From: Mangrovicoccus sp.
Lineage (GTDB): Bacteria > Pseudomonadota > Alphaproteobacteria > Rhodobacterales > Rhodobacteraceae
Assembly (NCBI GenBank): GCA_025800345.1
Contig: JAOXSB010000065.1
Coordinates: 1-57,913, forward strand
Reading direction: 5' to 3'
DNA: 57,913 nt
In this document: positions 43,918-52,847 of the stretch, piece by piece
Layout of the letters: each line of letters begins with the position of its first letter
Numbering within the stretch: the stretch's first letter is position 1
The notes under the pieces: generated by a model
The model's input: the letters and a program-made list of their open reading frames with translations, nothing else
The model's database searches: none
Told to the model about the DNA's origin: nothing
Position numbers and translations under genes: made by a program

Positions 43918-44328
43918 TTATAAGCTACGGCGCATCACCAATGCATCCACACGCGCCCCATCGGGGCCACGAAAATAGCCCCGGCGCTGGCCTGCCTCAA
44001 CATAGCCCGCCCGGCGGTAAAGCGCGATGGCCCCGTCATTATCCACCGCCACCTCAAGAAAACTCTCCGCCGCCCCATGGGCGCGGGCTTGGCTTTCATA
44101 TTCGGCAAGCAATGCCCGCCCTGCCCCCTGGCGGCGCGCCTCTGGCGCAACCGCCAAAGTCAGCAGCTCTGCCTCGCCCGCCACAGCGCGGCCTAGGGCA
44201 AAACCCGCAGGCGACAGGGCGGAAAGCACCGCCGCATCGCTGCAAAGCGCTGCAAATTCCGCTGCACTCCACGGGCGGGGCATGGTGAAACAGCGCCCAT
44301 GCAGCGCGGCCATCTCGTCAGGGCTCAT
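43918..44328 (-). CDS. rimI: Ribosomal-protein-alanine N-acetyltransferase
   Basis: 136-residue GNAT acetyltransferase that acetylates the N-terminus of S18 (and others). The acetyl-CoA site is LTLAVAPEARRQGAGRALLAEY, and AALYRRAGY-like IALYRRAGYVEAGQRRGYF is diagnostic of RimI. It overlaps the tsaB stop by 4 bases, a common pairing. A 14-base palindrome, TAGCTTATAAGCTA (43914-43927), spans its stop codon and may contribute to termination. Confidence 0.9.
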   Translation of the reverse strand: MSPDEMAALHGRCFTMPRPWSAAEFAALCSDAAVLSALSPAGFALGRAVAGEAELLTLAVAPEARRQGAGRALLAEYESQARAHGAAESFLEVAVDNDGAIALYRRAGYVEAGQRRGYFRGPDGARVDALVMRRSL

Positions 44329-44963
44329 GCCAGGATTTGGGGGGCAGGCGCGGCCGGAGCTGCATCAGCCGGGCGCAGATAGAGCGGTGCAGGGCGCGGC
44401 GCGGGTTGATCTTTGCGCGCGCAAGCAATCTGGCCGATCGCAACCGCAAGCGGCATAGGCGCGGCCACCGGCAGACCTGCAAAATCCGGTGCCAGTTCTT
44501 CGGCCAAATCTCCGACCCATTGCGCCCCGGCGGGAATGTTCTGGGCTGGCAGATCCGCACGTGGCAGGAATTGCGGCGCGCTCGCCCCCTGAGCGTTGAA
44601 TAGCTGCAGATAAACCGCCTCGCGGCGTGCATCAAAACAGGCGCAAACCGGGCGGGGAAGCCCATGGGCCGCCGCTTCAAGACGGCTGACGCCAAGCGCC
44701 CGCGCGCCGGTGGACAGCGCCAAACCGCGCGCTGCGGCCACGGACAGGCGAATCCCTGTGAAATTGCCAGGCCCGGTGCCCACCGCGATCAGGTTGAGAT
44801 CACCAAACCCTGCCCCTGCCTGGGATAACAGCCCCTGCAACAGCCCCATGAGCCGCTCGCCCTGGCCTTTGGCCATTTCTTCATAGGCCTGGGCCAGCAC
44901 CTGGTCACCAGACAGCAAAGCGGCCGCGCAATGCGCGGCCGATGTGTCAAAGGCCAGAATCAA
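44325..44963 (-). CDS. tsaB: tRNA threonylcarbamoyladenosine biosynthesis protein TsaB
   Basis: Part of the TsaBDE complex for t6A37 modification of tRNAs reading ANN codons. 212 residues. The ASKHA-fold N-terminus MILAFDTSAAHCAAALLSGD, the GTGPGNFTGIRLSVAAARGL motif and the ACFDARREAVYLQLF strand are typical. It is non-catalytic and works with TsaD. It sits between nfuA (4-base gap upstream) and rimI (4-base overlap downstream), one operon downstream of an Irr-type box. Confidence 0.95.
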   Translation of the reverse strand: MILAFDTSAAHCAAALLSGDQVLAQAYEEMAKGQGERLMGLLQGLLSQAGAGFGDLNLIAVGTGPGNFTGIRLSVAAARGLALSTGARALGVSRLEAAAHGLPRPVCACFDARREAVYLQLFNAQGASAPQFLPRADLPAQNIPAGAQWVGDLAEELAPDFAGLPVAAPMPLAVAIGQIACARKDQPAPRPAPLYLRPADAAPAAPAPQILA

Positions 44964-44967
44964 AGGA

Positions 44968-45531
44968 TCAGAGCTCGACAGGGCGCACCTCGACCACTTC
45001 GGGAATATAATGGCGCAGCAGGTTCTCGATCCCCATTTTCAGGGTCAGTGTCGAAGACGGGCAGCCCGCACAGGCCCCTTGCATATGCAAGAACACCACA
45101 CCACGCTCGAACCCGTGGAATGTGATATCGCCGCCATCTTGCGCCACCGCCGGACGCACTCGCGTATCTAGCAGCTCTTTGATCTGATTGATGATCTCCG
45201 CATCTTCACCGCTGGCCGCTTCCGCATGGCCACCCGCACCGGCCTCGCCTTCCATGGCCGGATCGCCCGATTGGAAATGCTCCATAATCGCGCCTAGGAT
45301 CGCGGGTTTCACCAGATCCCAATCCGTGTCCTCTTCTTTGGTCACGGTCACAAAATCGCTGCCCAAGAAGACCCCGGACACGCCGCCCACGGCAAAAACG
45401 CGGCTGGCCAAAGGCGAGGTCTCCGCCGCCGCTTGCGACGGGAAATCAGCGGTCCCCGCGTCCAAGATCACTTGGCCGGGCAAAAATTTCAGCGTCGCCG
45501 GGTTTGGGGTGGCTTCGGTCTGGATAAACAT
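44968..45531 (-). CDS. nfuA: NfuA-type Fe-S cluster carrier
   Basis: 187 residues with an N-terminal Nfu_N domain (MFIQTEATPNPATLKFLPGQ, about 1-90) and a C-terminal NifU-like domain with the cluster-binding CxxC in GACAGCPSSTLTLKMGIE. It carries 4Fe-4S clusters to target enzymes. The linker (EGEAGAGGHAEAASGEDAE) is acidic and flexible. AAGGAG lies at 45541-45546, before the ATG. An Irr-type iron box is centred about 60 bases upstream, so expression is probably iron-controlled. tsaB and rimI follow in the same operon. Confidence 0.94.
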   Translation of the reverse strand: MFIQTEATPNPATLKFLPGQVILDAGTADFPSQAAAETSPLASRVFAVGGVSGVFLGSDFVTVTKEEDTDWDLVKPAILGAIMEHFQSGDPAMEGEAGAGGHAEAASGEDAEIINQIKELLDTRVRPAVAQDGGDITFHGFERGVVFLHMQGACAGCPSSTLTLKMGIENLLRHYIPEVVEVRPVEL

Positions 45532-45582
45532 ATGCGGGTCTCCTTGCCCGAGATATGGCGGGCTGCGGTGTCTCTGTCAATA

Positions 45583-45599
45583 TTTAGAATAATTCTAAA
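45583..45599 (-). promoter_or_regulatory. Irr-type iron control element upstream of nfuA
   Basis: TTTAGAAT-A-ATTCTAAA is a perfect 17-base inverted repeat. Arms of TTTAGAA/TTCTAAA are the hallmark of iron control elements bound by Irr in alphaproteobacteria. It lies in the AT-rich 99-base gap between nfuA and usp, 52 bases upstream of the nfuA ATG. The flanks extend the symmetry weakly (TAT...ATA). Irr normally represses iron-using genes when iron is scarce. Confidence 0.8.
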
Positions 45600-45630
45600 A
45601 ATATTCAACACCCGTCGCAATAGATGGGGC

Positions 45631-46086
45631 TTAACACACGGCTTCGAGTTCTTCTTTACTCATGGCACCGGGCACGATGGTAAAGGGAATCGGCAGCGAC
45701 CCGGCGGCTTTGCTCATTTGATTGACCAAAGGACCGGGGCCTTTTTTCTCTGTGCCCGCCCCAAGCACCAAAAGCCCCACTTCGGGATCTTCTCGGATCT
45801 GATCCAGGATCTCTTGGCTGGGCACCCCTTCGCGCACCACCAATTCCGGCTCAATCCCTTGCTTGTCGCGCATCCATTTGGCGAAGACTTCGAAATGGGC
45901 CTGGATCCGTTCGCGCGCCTCTTCGCGCATGATCTCGCCCACGCCGATCCAATGGCTGAATTCTTCGGGGGGGATGACCGATAAGATCTGCACCCCGCCC
46001 CCGGTTTTGGCCGCACGCATGGCGGCAAACCGCATCGCATTCAAGCATTCGCGGCTTTCATCAAGCACAACAAGAAATTTGCGCAT
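45631..46086 (-). CDS. Universal stress protein family
   Basis: 151-residue UspA-fold protein. The N-terminal beta strand RKFLVVLDESRECLNAMRF and a central GVPSQEILDQI motif are typical. The ATP-binding signature G-x2-G-x9-G-S/T of many Usps is present only loosely (LVLGAGTEKKGPGPL), so nucleotide binding is uncertain. Start 46086; longer in-frame starts lack similarity. It lies 50 bases downstream of the branched-chain aminotransferase on the same strand. Confidence 0.88.
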   Translation of the reverse strand: MRKFLVVLDESRECLNAMRFAAMRAAKTGGGVQILSVIPPEEFSHWIGVGEIMREEARERIQAHFEVFAKWMRDKQGIEPELVVREGVPSQEILDQIREDPEVGLLVLGAGTEKKGPGPLVNQMSKAAGSLPIPFTIVPGAMSKEELEAVC

Positions 46087-46136
46087 CTCGGGGCCTCCCG
46101 ATTGGACTGTGCCCCGCCGCTGCCCGCCTGGCAAGC

Positions 46137-47012
46137 TTAGGCCGCTTGGCTGGCGTCTTTGGAATGAGCCCAATCCCAATAAATCTCGCGGGCACGCAAG
46201 GCGATGGGGCCGATCTGATAATCGGTGCCATCAAATTCGCGCACCGGCGTGATCTTTTGCAGATTGCCGGTCATGAACACCTCATCCGCCCCATGGAAAT
46301 CCTCAAAGCTCAAGGTGGTTTCGTGCACGGTGAACCCATCGGCGCGCAGATTGGCAATATGGCGCTGGCGGGTGATGCCATTGAGGAAAGTGCCATTGGG
46401 GATCGGCGTGAACACGTCGCCATCGCGGGTCATAAAGATATTGGACACCGTGGTTTCCGCCACATTGCCCAGGGGATCGCCCACAAGCGCGTTGTCATAG
46501 CCTTTGGAACGGGCCTCGGCCAACATCCGGGCGCTGTTAGGGTAAAGACTGCCCGCTTTGGCATTGGCCACGGCCGTGTCCAGCGTGGGCCGGTGGAACC
46601 GGGTGCGGGTCAGGCGCACGGTGGCATCCGGCGCCGCCATGGGCACAGCTTCCAAACACATGCAAAAGGCACAGGCCGGGCCGTTCATGATCGCCATATG
46701 GACATTGTCGAGGCCCCAATACATCGGGCGGATATAAACGGCAGTGTCTTTGGGATAGGCTGAAAGCCCTTCCCAAGCGATGTCATAGATTTCCTGAGCG
46801 CTCAGGGTGGGCTCCAGCATCAAAGCACGGGCCGAAGCATTCACCCGTTCGCAATGGCGCATAAGATCCGGGGCCACCCCATTCACATAGCGCGCGCCAT
46901 CGAACACGGTGGAAGCCAGCCAAGAGCCGTGATCCGCCGCGCGCATGACCGCGAGGTTACCCTCATGCCATGTGCCTTCGAAATAGGTGCGGATATCGGT
47001 GCCGGTGGCCAT
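46137..47012 (-). CDS. ilvE: Branched-chain amino acid aminotransferase (class IV PLP)
   Basis: Transaminates branched-chain keto acids with glutamate; class IV (fold-type IV) PLP enzyme. 291 residues from ATG 47012, an alternative ATG at 47048 adding 12 residues. The PLP lysine lies in TAVANAKAGSLYPNS; LVGDPLGNVAETTVSNIFMT and GITRQRHI are family signatures. YFEGTWHEGN is a typical N-terminus for the group. D-amino acid or aminodeoxychorismate enzymes share the fold, but the length and motifs favour IlvE. Confidence 0.88.
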   Translation of the reverse strand: MATGTDIRTYFEGTWHEGNLAVMRAADHGSWLASTVFDGARYVNGVAPDLMRHCERVNASARALMLEPTLSAQEIYDIAWEGLSAYPKDTAVYIRPMYWGLDNVHMAIMNGPACAFCMCLEAVPMAAPDATVRLTRTRFHRPTLDTAVANAKAGSLYPNSARMLAEARSKGYDNALVGDPLGNVAETTVSNIFMTRDGDVFTPIPNGTFLNGITRQRHIANLRADGFTVHETTLSFEDFHGADEVFMTGNLQKITPVREFDGTDYQIGPIALRAREIYWDWAHSKDASQAA

Positions 47013-47184
47013 CGTCTTGTCCTCGGTTGAAACTATGGCGTTTTCCATACGTCCCGAAACCGCCCAGGTCCAGCACCAGAGCGATCACAAAGCCGCCCCA
47101 TCATAGGGCCGGAAAACCGAGAACGCGCCGCGGGAGGACCGCCGCCACAAGCGCGCAGTGGACGCGGCGCCCCTTGCGTTCGGG

Positions 47185-48225
47185 TTAGCCGACCATACCC
47201 ACGATCTCATAGGTCCGCTTCAAGATCGGAGCCGAGATTTCCCGTGCCCGCGCCGCGCCATCGGCCAATACCGCGTCAATGGCAGCGGTGTCTTGCATCA
47301 GCCGGCCCATTTCCTCGGAAATCGGCGAGAGCTTTGCCACCGCGAGATCCGCCAGCATGGGTTTGAACTCGGAAAACTGCTTGCCGCCCATATCAGACAG
47401 CACCTGATCCACATTCTGCCCCGCCAAAGCGGCATAGATATTGACCAGATTGCGCGCCTCGGCCCGGCCTTCCAGCCCTGCCGCCTCGCTGGGCAGCGCA
47501 TCGGGATCTGTCTTGGCCTTGCGGATCTTCTTAGCAATGGCCTCTGCATCATCGGTCATATTGATGCGGCTAAGATCGGATGGATCGCTTTTGGACATTT
47601 TCTTGGTGCCATCGCGCAGGCTCATCACTCGGGTGGCCACCCCTTCGATCACCGGCTCTGGCACCGGAAAGAACTCCACGCCAAAATCATTATTGAACTT
47701 GATCGCAATATCCCGCGTCAGCTCCACATGCTGTTTTTGATCCTCGCCCACCGGCACCTGCGTGGCGTGATACAGCAAAATATCCGCCGCCATGAGATTG
47801 GGATAGGTGAACAGGCCAACGCTGGCATTTTCCCGGTTCTTACCTGCCTTATCCTTGAACTGGGTCATCCGGTTCAGCCAGCCCATGCGGGCCACGCAGT
47901 TGAAAATCCACGCAAGCTGCGCATGTTCGGGCACTTGCGATTGGTTGAACAGCATCGAGCGCGCCGGATCGAGCCCCGCCGCAATATAGCCCGCCGCCAA
48001 TTCCCGCGTCGCGTGGCGCAGCTTGTCAGGATCCTGCCAGACCGTGATCGCGTGCAGATCCACCATACAATACAGCGTTTCAACGCCGCTTTCCTGCATA
48101 TCCACGAAACGGCGGATCGCGCCGAGATAATTGCCAAGGGTCAAACCGCCGGAAGGCTGAATGCCGGAAAAGACGCGTGGGGTGAAAGTCGCATTCGCGT
48201 CGGATTGCGTTTGGACCGCATCCAT
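47185..48225 (-). CDS. trpS: Tryptophanyl-tRNA synthetase
   Basis: Class I aminoacyl-tRNA synthetase charging tRNA-Trp. 346 residues, normal length. The HIGH-equivalent is [13 protein letters not shown] and the KMSKS loop is exact ([15 protein letters not shown]). [14 protein letters not shown] and [10 protein letters not shown] are also characteristic. It diverges from the rhomboid-fold gene across 83 bases. trpS is often found near murJ in Rhodobacteraceae, whereas here the two are about 45 kb apart. Confidence 0.97.
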   Translation of the reverse strand: MDAVQTQSDANATFTPRVFSGIQPSGGLTLGNYLGAIRRFVDMQESGVETLYCMVDLHAITVWQDPDKLRHATRELAAGYIAAGLDPARSMLFNQSQVPEHAQLAWIFNCVARMGWLNRMTQFKDKAGKNRENASVGLFTYPNLMAADILLYHATQVPVGEDQKQHVELTRDIAIKFNNDFGVEFFPVPEPVIEGVATRVMSLRDGTKKMSKSDPSDLSRINMTDDAEAIAKKIRKAKTDPDALPSEAAGLEGRAEARNLVNIYAALAGQNVDQVLSDMGGKQFSEFKPMLADLAVAKLSPISEEMGRLMQDTAAIDAVLADGAARAREISAPILKRTYEIVGMVG

Positions 48226-48308
48226 AAGGTGTCTCCGATCTGTCGGGCTGGTGTTTTCTTGCGCGCTTGCGTATCGCTGCGCCCGCCACGCGTCAACAAG
48301 GGCACGCC

Positions 48309-48995
48309 ATGACTGATCCGCAAGATCCCGCCGCTTTTAACCCCCTGCCCGCTGCCGTGGTGGCGCTGGCCGTGGTGATCTTTGGGATTGAAGCGCTATT
48401 TAGCCTGGCAGATCGAGGCATTATCGGCGGCCCCGCTGGCGAGATGGTCCGCCTAGACGCGATCGAGCGTTTCGGCTTTTTCGGCCCGGCCTTGGACTGG
48501 ATGATCCAAAACCGCCGCTTCCCGCCCGAGCTGTTGGCCCGTTTCCTCACCTACCCGTTTTTGCATTTCTCGCTGCTCAACGCGGTGATGGTCTGCGTTT
48601 TCATCCTGGCGCTTGGCAAAATGGTGGCCGAAGCCTTTGGCAATCTGGCCATGCTGGCGATCTTTTTCGCCGCTTCCATCGGCGGGGCGCTGGTCTATGG
48701 GCTGCTGATGAATGATGACTTCCCCCTGATCGGCGGGTTTCCCGGCGTTTACGGGCTGATCGGCGGCTTTACCTTCCTGATCTGGGTGCGCAAACGCGCC
48801 TTGGGCGAGCGTCAAATCACCGCCTTTAACCTGATCGGGATGCTTTTGGGCATCCAGCTGCTATTTGCGCTGCTGTTGGGCGGACCAAGCGATTGGGTGG
48901 CAGATGTTTCCGGTTTCTTTATCGGCTTTGGGCTGTGCTTTTTGCTGGTACCAGGAGGCTGGGCAAGGCTGCGCGAAGCGCTGCGCAACCGCTAA
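48309..48995 (+). CDS. Rhomboid-fold membrane protein lacking catalytic residues
   Basis: 228-residue inner-membrane protein with about six helices and the rhomboid layout ([29 protein letters not shown]). The catalytic Ser motif GxSG is replaced by [11 protein letters not shown] (Ser to Pro), and the expected His in the last helix is absent ([16 protein letters not shown]). It is therefore probably not a protease but a pseudo-rhomboid with a scaffolding or client-binding role. The start at 48309 is chosen over 48267, which lacks similarity. Confidence 0.85.
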   Translation: MTDPQDPAAFNPLPAAVVALAVVIFGIEALFSLADRGIIGGPAGEMVRLDAIERFGFFGPALDWMIQNRRFPPELLARFLTYPFLHFSLLNAVMVCVFILALGKMVAEAFGNLAMLAIFFAASIGGALVYGLLMNDDFPLIGGFPGVYGLIGGFTFLIWVRKRALGERQITAFNLIGMLLGIQLLFALLLGGPSDWVADVSGFFIGFGLCFLLVPGGWARLREALRNR

Positions 48996-48999
48996 CCCG

Positions 49000-50535
49000 C
49001 TATTGCCCGGCGTTTTCCGCCTCAAGCGTCAGAGGCGCGGGTTTGCTCACCAGATCCGCCACGCTCAGCGGCTCTGCGGGCCGGGCCAAGCGATAGCGTT
49101 TCACCCAAATCAGCCGCTGCTCGGCGCGGGTCACCGCCACATAGGCCAAGCGCTTCCACAAAGGCAGCCCCGCCTCACTGCGTCCGGCCCGCGCCGCCGC
49201 ATAAAGATCAGGGGCAAAAACCTGCACTTCGGGCCATTGCGAACCTTGGGCCTTATGGATGGTCACCGCCGCCCCATGCAGAAACGCCGCGCCCATACGG
49301 GCCGCTTGCGGGATAAAGGGCTCTTCCTCATCAGGTTGTTCAATCTTGATGATCGAAGCCGCCGACACTTGCGGCTCGGGGGCGCCAAACACATGCAGCC
49401 GGGCAAAGCCAGGCCGCGAGCCTGGGCCAAGATAGACCACCTGAGCGCCTTTGATCAGGCCCCGCGCCTCAAGATCCAGGCGTTTTTTGCGGTGTTTCAC
49501 GGGCAGTTCGATGCCATCGCAAATCAGCGGCTCGCCAGGCACTAAGGCATCAGGCGGCGCGCCAAAGGCTGCGCGAAACGCATGGATCAGCCGAATGCGG
49601 GTCGCGTTGCGCCACACCAGCACCGGGGCGCGGGCCATGGGTGCGGCCTGCACCCGCTCTGCCACCACCACCCGATCATCGCGCCGCGCGGCATCCTCGA
49701 TCAGCCGTTCGAAACCGTCAAATGTCAGATCCGGGTCGCTAAGCGCATGGGCCAAATCCAAAATCGGGTTGTCTTCGGCCTGGCGATGCACCCGCGCCAA
49801 ATGGCGCTGCCGGTCCTTGGGAAAGCCATCAAACACCATCTCGCCAGATTGCCCCACCGGGGCCAGTTGCGCGGGATCCCCAAACAGCACCAATGCCGGG
49901 AAAATCTCATTGAGATCGTCAAATTGGCGCTGATCGAGCATGGAGCTTTCATCCACAAAACCGATATCCAACGGCTCCTCGCGCCGTTTCCAGCCGGTGA
50001 TGAAATCCGAGCCCCGCAGCCCCGCCGCTGCCAAAGCCGCGGGGATGGATTTATGGCTTTCATAGAAGGCCTGCGCCCGGTCCAGCGCCACCTCTTCGAG
50101 CGTGCCTTTATCCGGGCGGGGCAGATTGCCCATCAGCCATTCCGCAATCCGCTCAAATTCTGGATCGTAAACCGGGGTATAAAGAATCCGGTGAATCGTG
50201 GTGGCTGGCACCCCGCGGGCGCGCAGAACCGAAGCCGCTTTATTGGTCGGAGCAAGAATCGCCAAACTGCGCGAATCGCGCTTGCGGCGGCTTTCATAAT
50301 CCCCCGAGATGATCTCGACCCCGGCGGCCTCCAAGGCTTGGTAAAGCTGGCTCAAAAGCAGGGTTTTGCCCGAACCTGCCTTGCCAGTGATCGCCAAAGG
50401 CGGGGTTTCCGCCGAAGGGGGCGGCCCCACATTCCCCGATGCCAGATCGATCCCGGCCTGAGACAGCATCCTTGCCACGGCCTCATGGGCCGCAATTTGG
50501 TCATCAGAAAGAACGGGATCATGGGGCACAGTCAT
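49000..50535 (-). CDS. RecD-like ATP-dependent DNA helicase (SF1)
   Basis: 511 residues. Walker A GKAGSGKT, motif Ia LAILAPTNKAA, motif II VDESSML, motif III LFGDPAQLAPVG, and C-terminal UvrD_C_2 motifs including HKAQGSQWPEV and VAVTRAEQRLIWV. This is a stand-alone SF1B helicase like RecD2, lacking the RecBC partners and the long N-terminal region of RecD2. Probable role in DNA repair or replication. The start at 50535 is preferred over 50592. It is convergent with the rhomboid-fold gene, with 4 bases between their ends. Confidence 0.92.
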   Translation of the reverse strand: MTVPHDPVLSDDQIAAHEAVARMLSQAGIDLASGNVGPPPSAETPPLAITGKAGSGKTLLLSQLYQALEAAGVEIISGDYESRRKRDSRSLAILAPTNKAASVLRARGVPATTIHRILYTPVYDPEFERIAEWLMGNLPRPDKGTLEEVALDRAQAFYESHKSIPAALAAAGLRGSDFITGWKRREEPLDIGFVDESSMLDQRQFDDLNEIFPALVLFGDPAQLAPVGQSGEMVFDGFPKDRQRHLARVHRQAEDNPILDLAHALSDPDLTFDGFERLIEDAARRDDRVVVAERVQAAPMARAPVLVWRNATRIRLIHAFRAAFGAPPDALVPGEPLICDGIELPVKHRKKRLDLEARGLIKGAQVVYLGPGSRPGFARLHVFGAPEPQVSAASIIKIEQPDEEEPFIPQAARMGAAFLHGAAVTIHKAQGSQWPEVQVFAPDLYAAARAGRSEAGLPLWKRLAYVAVTRAEQRLIWVKRYRLARPAEPLSVADLVSKPAPLTLEAENAGQ

Positions 50536-50605
50536 GATCCAAGCATAGATTGCCCCCGCCCCAGAGACCAGGACCGGCGCGCGCCTTGGCACCCTTTGGC
50601 GCGGC

Positions 50606-51319
50606 TCACGCGCGGATCAGCCCCTGTGCCAAAGCCTCAGCCACTGTGTGCACCGTGTTCTGAGTGCCCAGCTTGTGCCGCGCCCCTTCCACATAGGCGC
50701 GCAATGTATGCTCTGAGATATTGAGGCATTCCGAAGCTTGTGACCGGGTATGGCCACTTGCCAATAGGCTCAACGCATCCACCTCACGGGGCGAAAGCCG
50801 CGCCATGGGCCGGATATCCGTGGCCATGGTGAACTCTCCGGCTTTGTGATCGATAAAATGGGCCACAAACACCAGTTCTTCGGTGAACTGACGTTTAAAC
50901 CGGGCCCAAGCCTCATCGGGCAGATCGGAATTGATGGAAAACAGCGCGAAACGCGCATCGCTATGGCGCATGGGAATGGAATAGCCCTGATGGCCCATCC
51001 CTGCGGCCAATGCCTCTGATCGCAGCTTAGAGGCCGCCGCATCTCTCCAATCCAAACCCGCCCAATCAAAAGGCGAAAAGCGGCGCAAAGCCTCTTGATA
51101 GACAGGATCACAGGATTGATATTTTTGCTCTACATAGCGCTCGACCCATTCCAGATTATAGGTCAGAGCCGCATAGCGCACCCCATGGCGATCAGTGGAA
51201 GAATACACCACCTGATTGACGCCATAGTAATCGCGCAGCCGAAACACCGCTTGTTGCAGCTCTTCTCGGCTGCGCAGCTTTTCCAAAAAGGACAAATCCC
51301 GGCTGCGCCGCGCTGGCAT
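50606..51319 (-). CDS. LuxR-family regulator with autoinducer-binding domain (solo)
   Basis: 237 residues. The N-terminal acyl-homoserine-lactone-type domain contains the conserved aromatic/acid set in YNLEWVERYVEQKYQSCDPV (Trp, Tyr, Asp) and SPFDWAGL (Trp). The C-terminal LuxR helix-turn-helix is LSPREVDALSLLASGHTRSQ through SEHTLRAYVEGARHKL. No luxI-type synthase lies in the window, so it is a solo. The start at 51319 avoids the longer frame to 51358, which has no similarity. Its target genes are unknown. Confidence 0.93.
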   Translation of the reverse strand: MPARRSRDLSFLEKLRSREELQQAVFRLRDYYGVNQVVYSSTDRHGVRYAALTYNLEWVERYVEQKYQSCDPVYQEALRRFSPFDWAGLDWRDAAASKLRSEALAAGMGHQGYSIPMRHSDARFALFSINSDLPDEAWARFKRQFTEELVFVAHFIDHKAGEFTMATDIRPMARLSPREVDALSLLASGHTRSQASECLNISEHTLRAYVEGARHKLGTQNTVHTVAEALAQGLIRA

Positions 51320-51457
51320 GATGTCTCCCCCTGAGGCCGGCTTGCACCACGTGATCAAATCGCGGTCTCTTTATCGGCAAGCGGCGCTTTGCGTGTCTCA
51401 AAATTCACGCCAAAAATTCGTTAACGAATGGTTAATGAACAGATCCGCGGGATATAC

Positions 51458-51490
51458 AAAAAAGCACCGCCGCCCCTATTGGAGCGGCGG
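51458..51490 (-). terminator. Rho-independent terminator of ccrA
   Basis: Arms CCGCCGC (51467-51473) and GCGGCGG (51484-51490) with a 10-base loop; on the minus strand the hairpin is followed by TGCTTTTTTG. It lies 36 bases after the ccrA stop. The rest of the 206-base gap 51320-51525 holds no gene and should contain the luxR promoter. Confidence 0.88.
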
Positions 51491-51525
51491 CAAAATACAA
51501 TCGCACAAAGTGCTTTGAAAGGGCC

Positions 51526-52818
51526 TTAGGCTTTCGGGCCAGCTTCCAGAACGTCTTCCAAAGTGCGCAGACCGGTGGTCGGGGCTTGCACCAGAACCGA
51601 CATATTGCCCGGCTTATGCTCGTTGCGCAGCATTTTCATATGCGCTTCGGGGATCTCGGCCCAGGGGAACACCTCGGACATGCAAGGATCAAGACGACGC
51701 TCCACCATCAGCTGGTTAGCTGCGGCCGCTTGCTTGAGATGGGCAAAGTGCGAGCCCTGCAAACGCTTCTGGTGCATCCACATATAGCGCACGTCGAACG
51801 TGGTGTTGAAACCGGAGGTCCCGGCGCAGATCACAACCATACCGCCTTTTTTCACAACCAGGGTGGAGACCGGGAAGGTCGCCTCACCTGGGTGTTCAAA
51901 GACCATATCCACGCTCACGCCCTTGCCGGTGATCTCCCAGATCGCCTTACCGAATTTACGCGCTTCTTTGAGCCACTCGTTATATTCGGGGGTGTTCACC
52001 GTGGGCAATTGGCCCCAGCAGTTGAAATCTTTACGGTTGATCACGCCTTTGGCGCCCATGGACATCACGAAATCACGCTTGTCCTCGCCAGAGATCACAC
52101 CGATCGCATTCGCACCTGCCGTATTGGCCAGCTGGATCGCATAGGAGCCCAGACCGCCCGACGCGCCCCAAACCAGAACGTTCTGGCCCGGCTTCAGCTC
52201 ATGGGGGTGGTGCCCAAACAGCATCCGGTAGGCGGTCGCCAAGGTCAGGGTATAGCAAGCCGCTTCTTCCCAAGTCAGATGCTTAGGACGCGGCATCAGC
52301 TGCTGCGCTTGCACATTGGTGAACTGTGCAAAAGACCCATCGGGGGTCTCATAGCCCCAGATCCGCTGGCTCGGCGAGAACATCGGGTCACCGCCGTTAC
52401 ATTCTTCATCGTCACCATCGTCTTGGTTGCAATGGATCACGACTTCATCGCCCACTTTCCAGCGGGTCACTTTATCACCCACGGCCCAAACGATGCCCGA
52501 AGCATCGGAACCGGCGATATGGTAATCGGCGCCATGGCCATCGAAAGGCGAGATCGGCACGCCAAGACCGGCCCAAACACCGTTATAGTTGACGCCTGCG
52601 GCCATCACGAGCACCAGCACTTCGTGGCTGTCGAGCTTTGGCACATCGACCACTTCAACCTCGAATGCCTTATCCGGCTCGCCATGACGTTCACGGCGAA
52701 TGGTCCAGGCGTACATTTTCGCCGGAACATAGCCCATCGGGGGCATCTCACCGACCTCATACAGGTCTTTTTTCGGCGCGTCGTAGGCTGCAATCGCCGG
52801 ATTCGTGTCGAGAGCCAT
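51526..52818 (-). CDS. ccrA: Crotonyl-CoA carboxylase/reductase
   Basis: Key enzyme of the ethylmalonyl-CoA pathway: reductive carboxylation of crotonyl-CoA with NADPH and CO2 to ethylmalonyl-CoA. 430 residues, MDR fold. The NADPH motif VLVWGASGGLGSYAIQLA, AGVNYNGVWAGLG and CNQDDGDDEECNGGDPMFS, which is specific to CCRs, are all present. GAAGGAGG lies 8 bases before the ATG. It diverges from ecm across 362 bases. Crotonyl-CoA is also made from PHB precursors, linking it to the pha locus in this window. Confidence 0.97.
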   Translation of the reverse strand: MALDTNPAIAAYDAPKKDLYEVGEMPPMGYVPAKMYAWTIRRERHGEPDKAFEVEVVDVPKLDSHEVLVLVMAAGVNYNGVWAGLGVPISPFDGHGADYHIAGSDASGIVWAVGDKVTRWKVGDEVVIHCNQDDGDDEECNGGDPMFSPSQRIWGYETPDGSFAQFTNVQAQQLMPRPKHLTWEEAACYTLTLATAYRMLFGHHPHELKPGQNVLVWGASGGLGSYAIQLANTAGANAIGVISGEDKRDFVMSMGAKGVINRKDFNCWGQLPTVNTPEYNEWLKEARKFGKAIWEITGKGVSVDMVFEHPGEATFPVSTLVVKKGGMVVICAGTSGFNTTFDVRYMWMHQKRLQGSHFAHLKQAAAANQLMVERRLDPCMSEVFPWAEIPEAHMKMLRNEHKPGNMSVLVQAPTTGLRTLEDVLEAGPKA

Positions 52819-52847
52819 GGGGGGCCTCCTTCAGTCAACCTTACCAA

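Noticed and set aside
43914..43927. 14-base perfect palindrome TAGCTTATAAGCTA at the rimI stop
   Set aside because: It is too short and AT-rich to be a convincing terminator, and no regulator can be suggested at the end of an operon.
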